Source: CADEEN01 sp963783785 (GTDB lineage: Bacteria > Pseudomonadota > Gammaproteobacteria > Burkholderiales > Burkholderiaceae_C). Taken from it: 64,000 bases of DNA. The notes below the pieces were generated by a model. The model was given only the letters and a program-made list of their open reading frames with translations, was not told the DNA's origin and searched no databases. The DNA lies in the NCBI GenBank assembly GCA_963783785.1, contig CAWAOQ010000001.1, positions 62,001 to 126,000 on the forward strand, written 5' to 3'. Position 1 is the stretch's first letter. Each line of letters begins with the position of its first letter. This document shows, one piece after another, positions 19,115-27,964 of this stretch. The translations under genes were made by a program, and so were the position numbers.

Positions 19115-20835
19115 TGATTCAGCGACTCTGTGGCGCCGGCTGGGCGAGCGATGCCCTCGGTGGCGGGGAACGGGATGCTGCGCAGTGCCTCGAACTTCTG
19201 CTGCGCTGAGCGCTGAGGCGCGGCCCTGATCGCAGTGGCTCTCCGCCAGATCTTGCACGAGCAGTCGCAGCGACGCTCTCGGACTCGGCCTCGCGGTGAT
19301 TCAAGCCCGGCGGCGAGCGCGTAACGCAGCATCGGGCCGGTGGCGGGGCAAAGCGCTGGGTCACAGTCGCGCATCCAGTCGAGTTGGGCGGGCGTCATGC
19401 CTGGCTTGCCTCGGTCACGCGCATGCGAATGAACTCGCGTGGCCGATCGAGCAGCACATCGGTTCGGGCACCGTCGGACACCTCCCGTTGCGACGTAGCC
19501 CGCCTCCATCAGGCGAACGCGGCGTGCCGACTCCTCCAGATCCAGGTACTCGCTGCCGATCCAGACGAGCAGACGCGCGAACTGCCAGCGAGCGCCGCAC
19601 CGAACACGGGGCGCGGGAGGTCCAGATGCGCCGATCAGGCTGCCGTGTGGAATTGCGCATTCGACTGCCGATCAGCAAGCCAGCGGCAGCAGGAAGTAAG
19701 GTACTCGAGCGGGAACTCCACCATCGCGTGAACAACACGCACCGGCGCACGCAATGAGCGACGCCCAGCGTCCGTCGTCACGCAAGCGCGCGTGACGGCT
19801 CAACGAACCACCAATGGCGGCCGCCGAAGACCAACAGGCCGAGCGGAAGGCCGTTCCAGACCAGCAAATCAAGGACATGTTGTGGCTGTACTGGTCAGCC
19901 GCTCGCGTGTCGCCGGGATGGTCAAGGGCGGCGGCCTGCTGCGCGAGCGAAACTTGCCCCCAACCGTAGCCAAACCATGGTGCCGCAGATCGCGTCGAGC
20001 AGATCACTTACCAGTGATCGAGCCGGATGCCGTCGCTGCAGACCGCTGCGCACGTGACTGTGCCCACGCTGAGGTCAGAGCAGGTCGTTCAGCGATGGCC
20101 ACATGCCAACGAGCACGGCGAAACGCAGCTGCAATGACGCGAGCGCCGCAGCGGATGTGCGAAGCGCAGCCGTCTCCGCATAGGCCCAGTACCCACGGCA
20201 AGCAAGGCGACAAAGAGCCAGCCGGTGCGCGACTGCGTCATCACCAGCCCGAAGCCCAAGAAAGCGCAACGGCTGAGGAGCCGTCACGGCCGCCGATGCG
20301 GCGCGTCTCGTAGCAACCAGAGCAGGCCGCAGTGCCCAGTGCCAGCAGGCTGGCCAGGTGGTTGGGCTGGGCCAAGTTGGCGTAGATGCGCCCGCCGATT
20401 GAGCTACTCGACCAACTCGAAAGTCGCCGAGTGGCAGCCATTGCGTAAGGCCGACGCCGACTGCGACGCGACCGCGGCAGATCCAAATGTGGCCAATACG
20501 CAGCCCATGAACATGGTCGTCAGCGGCGCAAGCGTCGCGCCTGCCATGACGCATCAAACCGAAGCCGCACAGGAGCAGCAGACGAGCAGCTGCGTCGGAA
20601 AAGAAAGGGACCAGCCCTGCCGCCCATTGCATCATTGGCACCATCGCGCGCAGGGATCGACCAGGCGAGGAAGGGCCACGGCAAGTCGCCGCAGCTCGGT
20701 GGACGACCACTGCCAAGCCGACAGCGATGCGCCGAGCGCCGCAGCGAACTTCCTGCTGGAACGATAGTCCACGGGTAGTAGTGTCCCGGGAGTAGCCAGG
20801 CAGGCCATGCCGATCAGTCCCAATGTGTAGAGCAT
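19115..20835 (-). pseudogene. second pilin O-oligosaccharyltransferase gene, heavily disrupted
   Basis: No single frame is open, but ordered fragments across all three frames match the PglL/Wzy_C family. In order: MLYTLGLIGMACLATP (start 20835); MQWAAGLVPFFSDA; GGRIYANLAQPNHLASLLAL (about 20380); the equivalent of MTQSRTGWLFVALLAVG (about 20230); FGYGWGQVSLAQQAAALDHP (about 19950); YSHN...LDLLVWNGLPFGLL (about 19850); and the VEFPLEY...YFLLPLA block (about 19700). At least eight frame changes are needed. It starts 81 bases after the pilin stop, the usual pilA-tfpO order. It is a paralogue of the neighbouring ligase, not an identical copy. Decay or a poorly assembled stretch; the 3' boundary is approximate. 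Confidence 0.7.
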
Positions 20836-20916
20836 GGCCGATTCATCTGCGCGTATGATTGATCAGAAGAAGAAAGGGCGGCTCAAGAGCGCCCCATTCT
20901 TCAGGCATCTGTGAGA

Positions 20917-21393
20917 TCAGTTCTTGCAGGATCCTGGCAGGTACTTCTTGTCGATGGCGGTGCCGGCGGGCCCGGGCCGCAGAGGAAGGTACCGACGTGT
21001 GGCACCGAGGTGCGCCGAGGTCAAGCGGCATGCCGCTCGTCGGCCGGCACCAGCTGATCGTCGTGTTGCGGGCATCCTTCAGGTCGGCAAGGGCGGACAG
21101 CGTGACGGTGATCAGGCCGTTGACATCCGTCAGCACGGTCTCCACGTACTTCGACGCGACCGGCCGTAGTCTCGCAGCCCCAACTATTGGCGCTGGGCGC
21201 GACGAGTGGCTGCCGGTCTGGTACACCTCAGCGACCGCCGTACGGCACTGGCTGGTCGCCAGGATGCCTTCCGACACCTTGGCCTTGATCGTGTAGGTCT
21301 GTACGCCGGCAGGGCGACGGCCGCCAGGATGCCGATGATCGCGACGACGATCATCAGTTCGATGAGGGTGAAACCTTGTTGAACACGCTTCAT
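20917..21393 (-). pseudogene. pilA: type IV pilin PilA, several frameshifts
   Basis: ATG at 21391-21393 begins a short basic leader, MKRVQQG, then the prepilin cleavage site and N-methylated helix FTLIELMIVVAIIGILAAVA with the invariant Glu5. The frame breaks near 21304, where TACAG replaces the TACCAG of the neighbouring repeat. Continuing in other frames are TYTIKAKVSEGILATSQCRT, the PSANSWGCETTAGR block, VETVLTDVNGLITVTLSALA and a C-terminal end TAIDKKYLPGSCKN. The last is the disulfide-loop end of major pilins, with TGA at 20917-20919. Net length is divisible by 3 (159 codons), but at least four shifts are needed. Gene death and local sequence error cannot be separated here. Confidence 0.8.
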
Positions 21394-21542
21394 GACTGGC
21401 TGGTCGCCAGAATCGCTTCCGACACCTTGGCCTTGATGGTGTAGGTCTGGTACGCCGGCAGGGCGACGGCGGCCAGGATACCGATGATCGCGACGACGAT
21501 CATCAGTTCGATCAGGGTGAAACCTTGTTGAACTCGCTTCAT
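21243..21542. repeat. tandem direct repeat of the pilin 5' end, about 150 bp x 2
   Basis: The segments 21392-21542 and about 21243-21393 encode the same 48 residues (MKRVQQGFTLIELMIVVAII onward to ATSQ). They are offset by 149 bases because the second has a one-base deletion. Only a few silent differences (for example AACTCGCTT against AACACGCTT) and one Ala/Gly change are seen. The near-identity implies a recent duplication or gene conversion. Confidence 0.85.
21390..21542 (-). CDS. truncated prepilin N-terminus (partial tandem copy of pilA)
   Basis: A clean 50-aa frame: leader MKRVQQG, the full hydrophobic pilin helix, QTYTIKAKVSEAILATSQ, then a stop. The TGA overlaps the ATG of the next pilin copy (ATGA). 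It has the good Shine-Dalgarno (AAGGAG at 21552-21557) and the sigma-54 promoter; the longer copy downstream has neither of its own. As written the strongly expressed product would be a pilin stub with no globular domain. It could be a recombination remnant between tandem pilin genes or an assembly duplication. Confidence 0.7.
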   Translation of the reverse strand: MKRVQQGFTLIELMIVVAIIGILAAVALPAYQTYTIKAKVSEAILATSQS

Positions 21543-21589
21543 TTGAAAACTCTCCTTGAGGGGACGTGGGGAACTCGCGGGTCAACCGG

Positions 21590-21606
21590 TTGCAGGGGTC
21601 GTGCCA
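21590..21606 (-). promoter_or_regulatory. sigma-54 (RpoN) promoter of pilA
   Basis: On the minus strand the sequence reads TGGCACGACCCCTGCAA. It has the required GG and GC dinucleotides exactly 10 bases apart and matches the TGGCAC-N5-TTGC consensus at nearly every position. It lies 48 bases before the first pilin ATG. Pilin genes in many Proteobacteria use RpoN with the PilS/PilR activator; no pilSR is in the window. Confidence 0.85.
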
Positions 21607-21719
21607 GGCGATCTACCCGCCTTCGGGGGGTCGATCTGTGCATTTGTGCCGGCCTGGCCGACCATCCCGGTCACTCGCCGGGGCCGACGTGACGCGATTG
21701 GTCACCCGCGTGTAACTTC

Positions 21720-22505
21720 TTATAGCGCGATGGTGTGTCCCGCGAGCAGCGCCGCGATCCGATGCGGGCTGCCCAGCGCCTCGATCTGCGCCATCACCGC
21801 GGCCACTTCGCCGGGCTTGATGTGGGTGATGTGCACGGCCACGCTGCCGTCGAGCTGCGCCAGTTCCTTGCCGAGCGTCGCTGGGCACAGGTGGCTCGAG
21901 ATCTTGGCCAGGGCGCGCTCCTCGTCGCTGAACGCGGTTTCGATCACCAGGTGGGCGACCTTCAGGCTGCGCAGGCGCTGCCACAGCGCCGGGTTGGGGC
22001 CGGTGTCGCCGGTGAAGACCCAGGCACCGCGGTCGTCGGTGGGGCCCAGCACGGCAAAGCCGACGGCGGGCACGGTGTGCCTGGCCGGCAGCACTTCGAT
22101 GCGCCGGTCGCCCAGCGTCAGCACGTCGCCGACGCTGAACGGTTCGAACGCCAGCATCGGCTGCTCGGCACTCGGCAGGCGCGTGAAGTCGGGCCAGATG
22201 ACGCCGTTGAAGATGTGTTGGCGCAGCGCATCGAGCGTGGCCGGCAGCGCATGCACGCGGATCGGTGGGCGATCGACGCGGCGTCGCGCCACGCTGTCGG
22301 CCAGCAGGCCGATCGAGAGCACGTGGTCGAGGTGCGAGTGGCTGACGAAGATGTGGTCGATGGCCGCCAGTTCGTCGAGCGTGAGGTCGCCGACGCCGGT
22401 GCCGGCATCGATCAGCACGTCGCCGTCGAGCAGGAACGAGGTGGTGCGGCTGCCGGCGGCGATCGAGCCCGAGCAGCCGAGGACGCGAATGGTGGCGGCG
22501 GTCAT
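21720..22505 (-). CDS. metallo-beta-lactamase-fold 3',5'-cyclic-nucleotide phosphodiesterase (class II)
   Basis: 261 aa. The metal motif HSHLDH (in IFVSHSHLDHVLSIGLLAD), the later ARHTVPAVGF and FTGDTGPNPALW, and VHITHIKPGE match the class II cAMP phosphodiesterase family (yeast PDE1 and bacterial relatives) within the MBL fold. It would hydrolyse cAMP or a related cyclic nucleotide in the cytosol. It is last in a co-directional run with kinase, phosphatase and FHA genes (31-base gap after the FHA gene), which suggests a shared signalling role. The activity itself is inferred. Confidence 0.82.
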   Translation of the reverse strand: MTAATIRVLGCSGSIAAGSRTTSFLLDGDVLIDAGTGVGDLTLDELAAIDHIFVSHSHLDHVLSIGLLADSVARRRVDRPPIRVHALPATLDALRQHIFNGVIWPDFTRLPSAEQPMLAFEPFSVGDVLTLGDRRIEVLPARHTVPAVGFAVLGPTDDRGAWVFTGDTGPNPALWQRLRSLKVAHLVIETAFSDEERALAKISSHLCPATLGKELAQLDGSVAVHITHIKPGEVAAVMAQIEALGSPHRIAALLAGHTIAL

Positions 22506-22536
22506 CGGCGGGCCGGCCCTCGGCCCTTCAACTTGT

Positions 22537-23226
22537 TCAGAGCTGAATGAACTGCATCTGCGTGCCGGCGAGTTCGATCACGTCGCCGTTGCGCAGTTGG
22601 GCCGAGTCGCCTGAAAGCGGCGAGCCGTTGATGGTCGGCCGCGAAACGCCCTCCACATGCGCCAGCACATAGCCCGCCGGGCGCTTGGTGATCGAGGCGA
22701 CCTGCACGCCGGGCTTGCCGACGGTGGTGACCACCTTGGTCAGCGTCACCTCGCGGCCGGCCGCGGCGCCGTTGAGCACCTTGATGGCGGCGCCACCGGG
22801 CGCACCGCCCAGGCTGCCGAAGCCGGAGTTGGTGCCCGCGGGCGCGGTGTGCGCGAAGGTGGCGGTGCGGTCGCCCGGCATGGCGGTGGGCGCCGCCGAG
22901 CCCGGCTTCATGATCATCGTCTTTTCGTAGTCGACGCCGTCCTCGACCAGGTACTTGATCTTGTACTTGCCGATCTCGACGGTGTCGTTGTGCGCGAGCA
23001 GCTGCTTCTTGACGGCCTTGCCGTTGATGTAGGTGCCGTTGGTGCTGTTCAAGTCTTCGATGAAGACGTCCGAGCCCACCATCTGCAGCACCGCGTGCTC
23101 GCCGCTGACGGCCAGGTTGTCGATCACGATGTCGTTGTAGGGCCGGCGACCGAGCGTGGTCTTGTCCTTGGTGATCTGCACTTCCTTGATCACCACGCCA
23201 TCGAGCGACACCACCAGCTTGCCCAT
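22537..23226 (-). CDS. twin forkhead-associated (FHA) domain protein
   Basis: 229 aa. The N-terminal FHA domain (about 1-95) has the phosphothreonine-binding pattern TTLGRRPYNDIVID, SGEHA and NSTNGTYINGK. A spacer of Ala/Gly/Pro follows. A second, less canonical FHA-like domain occupies about 150-229 (VTTVGKPGVQVASITKRP, PTINGSPLS, LRNGDVIELAG). FHA domains bind phosphothreonine on Ser/Thr-kinase targets; the adjacent PP2C and kinase genes make this the likely adaptor or substrate. The ATG at 23224-23226 (MGKLVVSLDG) fits the domain start. Gap to the PP2C gene is 20 bases. Confidence 0.93.
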   Translation of the reverse strand: MGKLVVSLDGVVIKEVQITKDKTTLGRRPYNDIVIDNLAVSGEHAVLQMVGSDVFIEDLNSTNGTYINGKAVKKQLLAHNDTVEIGKYKIKYLVEDGVDYEKTMIMKPGSAAPTAMPGDRTATFAHTAPAGTNSGFGSLGGAPGGAAIKVLNGAAAGREVTLTKVVTTVGKPGVQVASITKRPAGYVLAHVEGVSRPTINGSPLSGDSAQLRNGDVIELAGTQMQFIQL

Positions 23227-23246
23227 GCTTTGCCTTTCTTGTGCTT

Positions 23247-24035
23247 TCAGCGTCGGAACGGCGCCCACCACGATCGTGAGGCTGCCGCCGGAGAGCCCGG
23301 CGCGCGCACCAGGATGACGGCGATATTATCCTTTCCGCCAGCATCGTTGGCCGCCGCGATCAATGCATGGCCGGCCTTGTCGAGCGATTCGTAGCCCTGC
23401 AGCAACTGCGCCAGCGTTTCGTCGTCGAGCATGTCCGACAGACCGTCGGAGCACATCAGGTAGACGTCGCCCGGGTGGACTTCGTGCTGGTGGATCTCCA
23501 GCAGCACGGTGTCCTCGACGCCGACCGCGCGCGTCACCAGGTTCTTGTTGGCCGAGAACGAAGCCTGCTCGGGCGTGATCAGGCCGGCGTCGATCTGCTC
23601 CTGCAGCAGCGAGTGGTCGCGCGTCATCTGCATCAGGCGCCCGCCGCGCAGGCGATAGGCCCGTGAGTCGCCGACGTGGCCGATCAGCACGCGGGTGCCG
23701 CGGAACACGATGACCACCAGGGTGGTGCCCATGCCGGCGTACTGCGGGTTGGCGTTGGCGGCGTTGAAGATCGCGCGGTTGGCGTTGTCGACGCAGATGT
23801 CCATCGCGCGCCGCACTTCGCTGTCGGTGGCGGCGGCGCCGGCCTCCTGCAGCCAGCGGCCGAGTTCGCTCTTGATGAAGCCGGTGGCCATGCCGCTGGC
23901 GACTTCGCCGGCGTTGTAGCCGCCCATGCCGTCGGCCAGCACCGCCAGGGCGTTGTCCACGTCGAGCGAGACTGAATCCTCGTTGTTGGATCGGGCTCGG
24001 CCGGTGTCGGTGGCGCTGAAGTATTCGAGGTTCAT
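23247..24035 (-). CDS. PP2C-family Ser/Thr protein phosphatase (Stp1 type)
   Basis: 262 aa. Metal-coordinating motifs of the PPM family are all present: GRARSNNEDSV, LAVLADGMGGYNAGEVAS, TTLVVIVFRG, HVGDSRAYRL, MTRDHSLLQEQ, LMCSDGLSDML and GGKDNIAVIL. It is a cytosolic Mn/Mg-dependent phosphatase that should reverse the action of the kinase encoded upstream. No membrane segment. An intact frame within an otherwise error-prone window. Confidence 0.96.
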   Translation of the reverse strand: MNLEYFSATDTGRARSNNEDSVSLDVDNALAVLADGMGGYNAGEVASGMATGFIKSELGRWLQEAGAAATDSEVRRAMDICVDNANRAIFNAANANPQYAGMGTTLVVIVFRGTRVLIGHVGDSRAYRLRGGRLMQMTRDHSLLQEQIDAGLITPEQASFSANKNLVTRAVGVEDTVLLEIHQHEVHPGDVYLMCSDGLSDMLDDETLAQLLQGYESLDKAGHALIAAANDAGGKDNIAVILVRAPGSPAAASRSWWAPFRR

Positions 24036-24166
24036 GAACAGCGTGAGGCTCGGCCGTCGCGGCGCAGGGAAGAAGCTCCGCGATTGTGCAACGAGTGCCC
24101 GGCCCTGCCGCGGCGCCCTGCGCTGCCGCCATCGCGAGTGTGTGATTTGCCGCGGTCGGAAAGCAC

Positions 24167-25080
<914 letters not shown>

Positions 25081-25131
25081 CGCAGGGTCGGACGCCGGCG
25101 CCGGCCGCGCTGCCAGGGCCTTGACGGGCGC

Positions 25132-26025
25132 CTAGAGCAGCGCCTTCAGCAGGCGCCCCATTTCCGACGGATTGCGGGTGACCGTGAAGCCGCATTCCTC
25201 CATGATCGCCAGCTTGGCATCGGCGGTGTCGGCGCCGCCGGAGATCAGCGCGCCGGCATGGCCCATGCGCTTGCCCGGGGGGGCGGTCACGCCGGCGATG
25301 AAGCCGACGATCGGCTTCTTCATGTTGGCCTTGCACCAGCGCGCCGCTTCGGCTTCATCGGGGCCGCCGATCTCGCCGATCATGATCACCGCGTCGGTGT
25401 CCGGATCGTCGTTGAAGGCCTGCATGATGTCGATGTGCTTCAGGCCGTTGATCGGGTCGCCGCCGATGCCGACGGCGCTGCTCTGGCCGAGGCCGATCTC
25501 GGTGAGCTGCGCCACCGCCTCATAGGTCAGGGTGCCCGAGCGCGAGACGACGCCGATGCGGCCCTTGCGGTGGATGTGGCCCGGCATGATGCCGATCTTG
25601 ATTTCCTCGGGCGTGATCACGCCCGGGCAGTTCGGGCCCAGCAGCAGCGTCTTCTTGCCGCCCGCGGCCTCCCGGGCCTTCATCTTGTTGCGCACCTCGA
25701 GCATGTCGCGGATCGGGATGCCTTCGGTGATGCAGACCGCGAGGTCGAGTTCGGCCTCCACGGCTTCCCAGATCGCTGCAGCCGCGCCGGCGGGCGGGAC
25801 ATAGATCACGCTGACGGTCGCGCCGGTGGCCTGCTTGGCGTCCTTGACGCTGGCGTAGATCGGGATGCCCTCGAAGTCCTCGCCGGCCTTCTTCGGGTTC
25901 ACGCCGGCGACGAAGCAGTTCTTGCCGTTCGCATAGTCCCGGCACATGCGGGTATGGAACTGCCCTGTCTTGCCGGTGATGCCCTGCGTGATGACCTTGG
26001 TGTTCTTGTTGATGAGGATGCTCAT
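25132..26025 (-). CDS. sucD: succinate--CoA ligase, alpha subunit (SucD)
   Basis: 297 aa. CoA-binding Rossmann domain (ILINKNTKVITQGITGKTGQ) and ligase domain with the phosphohistidine loop PPGKRMGHAGALISGG. GPNCPGVITPEE and SRSGTLTYEAV are diagnostic. With SucC it converts succinyl-CoA to succinate with nucleotide triphosphate formation in the TCA cycle. The start at 26023-26025 has GAAGGAA upstream, 16 bases after sucC. Intact, full family length. Confidence 0.98.
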   Translation of the reverse strand: MSILINKNTKVITQGITGKTGQFHTRMCRDYANGKNCFVAGVNPKKAGEDFEGIPIYASVKDAKQATGATVSVIYVPPAGAAAAIWEAVEAELDLAVCITEGIPIRDMLEVRNKMKAREAAGGKKTLLLGPNCPGVITPEEIKIGIMPGHIHRKGRIGVVSRSGTLTYEAVAQLTEIGLGQSSAVGIGGDPINGLKHIDIMQAFNDDPDTDAVIMIGEIGGPDEAEAARWCKANMKKPIVGFIAGVTAPPGKRMGHAGALISGGADTADAKLAIMEECGFTVTRNPSEMGRLLKALL

Positions 26026-26041
26026 GCTGATTCCTTCGGTC

Positions 26042-27202
26042 TCACTTGACGGCTGCAACGATCGCGGTGGCCGCCTCGGCCATCGTGTTGGCGCTGATGA
26101 TGGGCAGGCCGCTCTCGGCCAGCAGCTTCTTGCCGATGTCCTCGTTCGTGCCCTTCATGCGCACGACCAGCGGCACCGACAGGTGGACCGCCTTGCAGGC
26201 GGCGATCACGCCCTCGGCGATGGTGTCGCAGCGCATGATCCCGCCGAAGATGTTGACCAGGATGCCCTTGACGTTCTTGTTGGCGAGCATGATCTTGAAG
26301 GCCTCGGTGACCTTCTCGGCGGTGGCGCCGCCACCGACGTCGAGGAAGTTGGCCGGCTCGCCGCCGAACAGCTTGATGGTGTCCATCGTCGCCATCGCCA
26401 GTCCGGCGCCGTTGACCAGGCAGCCGATGTTGCCGTCCAGCGAGATGTAGCTGAGATCGAACTTGCTGGCTTCGATCTCGGCCGCGTCTTCTTCGTCGAG
26501 GTCGCGGTAGGCGACGATCTCGGGGTGGCGGAACAAGGCGTTGGCGTCGAAGTTGAACTTGGCGTCGAGGGCCTTGATGTGGCCGTTGCCTTCGAGGATC
26601 AGCGGATTGATCTCGGCCAGGCTGGCGTCGGTGTCCATGTAGCAGCGGTAGAGCTTCTTCAGCACGTCCACGGCCTGTGGCTGGCTGGCTGGCGGCACGC
26701 CGATGCCCGTCGCCAGTTGCTGCGCCTGCGCGTCGGTGAGACCGACCAGCGGGTTGACGAAGACCTTGATGATCTTCTCGGGCGTGCGGTGGGCGACCTC
26801 CTCGATGTCCATGCCGCCTTCGCTGCTGGCCATCATCGCCACGCTCTGCGTCGCGCGATCGGTCAGCGCGGCGACGTAGTACTCCTTCTTGATGTCGGCG
26901 CCCTCTTCGATCAGCAGGCGTCGCACCTTCTGTCCCTCCGGCCCGGTCTGGTGCGTCTTCAGCTGCATGCCCAGGATCTGGCCGGCCAGCGACTGCAACT
27001 CGTCGAGCGAGCGCGCGAGCTTGACACCGCCGCCCTTGCCCCGGCCGCCGGCATGGATCTGGGCCTTCACGACCCACACGCTGCCGCCGAGCTTCTGTGC
27101 CGCTTCGGTGGCCTCGCGCACGGAAAACGCCGGGTAGCCGCGCGGCACGGGCACGCCGAACTGGCGCAGGATTTCCTTGCCTTGGTATTCGTGGATTTTC
27201 AT
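26042..27202 (-). CDS. sucC: succinate--CoA ligase, beta subunit (SucC)
   Basis: 386 aa with the ATP-grasp fold: MKIHEYQGKEILRQFGVPVP, WVVKAQIHAGGRGKGGGVKL, and the C-terminal NIFGGIMRCDTIAEGVIAA that contacts the nucleotide and SucD. Intact and of usual length (E. coli 388). First gene of sucCD. About 200 bases separate it from recX upstream; I see no obvious terminator or known element in that gap. Confidence 0.98.
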   Translation of the reverse strand: MKIHEYQGKEILRQFGVPVPRGYPAFSVREATEAAQKLGGSVWVVKAQIHAGGRGKGGGVKLARSLDELQSLAGQILGMQLKTHQTGPEGQKVRRLLIEEGADIKKEYYVAALTDRATQSVAMMASSEGGMDIEEVAHRTPEKIIKVFVNPLVGLTDAQAQQLATGIGVPPASQPQAVDVLKKLYRCYMDTDASLAEINPLILEGNGHIKALDAKFNFDANALFRHPEIVAYRDLDEEDAAEIEASKFDLSYISLDGNIGCLVNGAGLAMATMDTIKLFGGEPANFLDVGGGATAEKVTEAFKIMLANKNVKGILVNIFGGIMRCDTIAEGVIAACKAVHLSVPLVVRMKGTNEDIGKKLLAESGLPIISANTMAEAATAIVAAVK

Positions 27203-27399
27203 GGGGGGTTGGGCGTGGCGGATCGTGGGCCGGAACCGGCAAGTTCCGGGGGCGCGGCGCGCAGGGCGAATTGTGTCGCTGTCCGGTTTGCGTGAGCCTG
27301 ACGCGGACAGCCGGCAGTCTCGCCCGGGTTCAGGCGCGCAAACTTTAGCATGGTGCGTTGCACCAAATCCTGCCGAGCCCGCGCCGCATCTGCGAGCTG

Positions 27400-27939
27400 T
27401 CAGGAAAGCTCGTCGGCCTCGTCGTCGTCGCCCTTGATCACGCGTCGGATCACGTCGGCAGAGAAGCCGCGCCCGGCCAGGAACCGCATCTGGCGCAAAC
27501 GACCCGCCGCATCGGAGGCCGGTTCGCCACCGAACTTGCGGGCCCAGACGGCATGGGCGCGCGCCAGCTCGCTGCTCTTGAGCTGCTCGGCCGTCGCCGC
27601 ATCGATCGCCGCACCGTGCTGCGCCAGTTCCTGGCGGATGCGCAGGTTGCCGTAGCGCGCCGCGCGCGCGTGAACGCGCGATTCGACGAACCGTTCGTCG
27701 CTCAGGTGGCGGTGGGCAGCCAGCCAGTCGAGCAGTGCGTCGACTTCGGCCGCGGGATCGGCGGCTGCCTGCGTTGGACCGGTTTCGCCTGGGCCTTCAT
27801 GCGCAACGGCCTCGCCCGCGATGGCGGCGCGCCGCCGCGCCAGCGCCAGCAGCTTGCGCCGCAACTCGGTGCGGCTTTGCTCCCGCTGGGCCAGCCACTG
27901 CAGCGCGCGAGCCTTCAGCGATGGCGGAGGCGTCGCCAC
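27400..27939 (-). CDS. recX: RecA regulatory protein RecX
   Basis: About 179 aa. Helical repeats of the RecX fold: KARALQWLAQREQSRTELRRKLLA, LDWLAAHRHLSDERFVESRVHARAARYGNLRIRQELAQHG, and C-terminal KFGGEPASDAAGRLRQMRFLAGRGFSADVIRRVI. RecX binds RecA filaments and restrains them. An insertion in the middle (GEAVAHEGPGETG...) lengthens it relative to E. coli (166 aa). There is no in-frame ATG after the recA stop. I choose the GTG at 27937-27939, 25 bases downstream of recA, so co-transcription is likely. Confidence 0.9.
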   Translation of the reverse strand: MATPPPSLKARALQWLAQREQSRTELRRKLLALARRRAAIAGEAVAHEGPGETGPTQAAADPAAEVDALLDWLAAHRHLSDERFVESRVHARAARYGNLRIRQELAQHGAAIDAATAEQLKSSELARAHAVWARKFGGEPASDAAGRLRQMRFLAGRGFSADVIRRVIKGDDDEADELS

Positions 27940-27964
27940 AGGTTGCAGCGCCGCGTGCGGCGAT

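Noticed and set aside
19015..19509. Separate hypothetical genes within 19-21 kb
   Set aside because: Each short frame there is a fragment of the disrupted oligosaccharyltransferase or pilin, or noise in another frame. None has its own RBS and domain.
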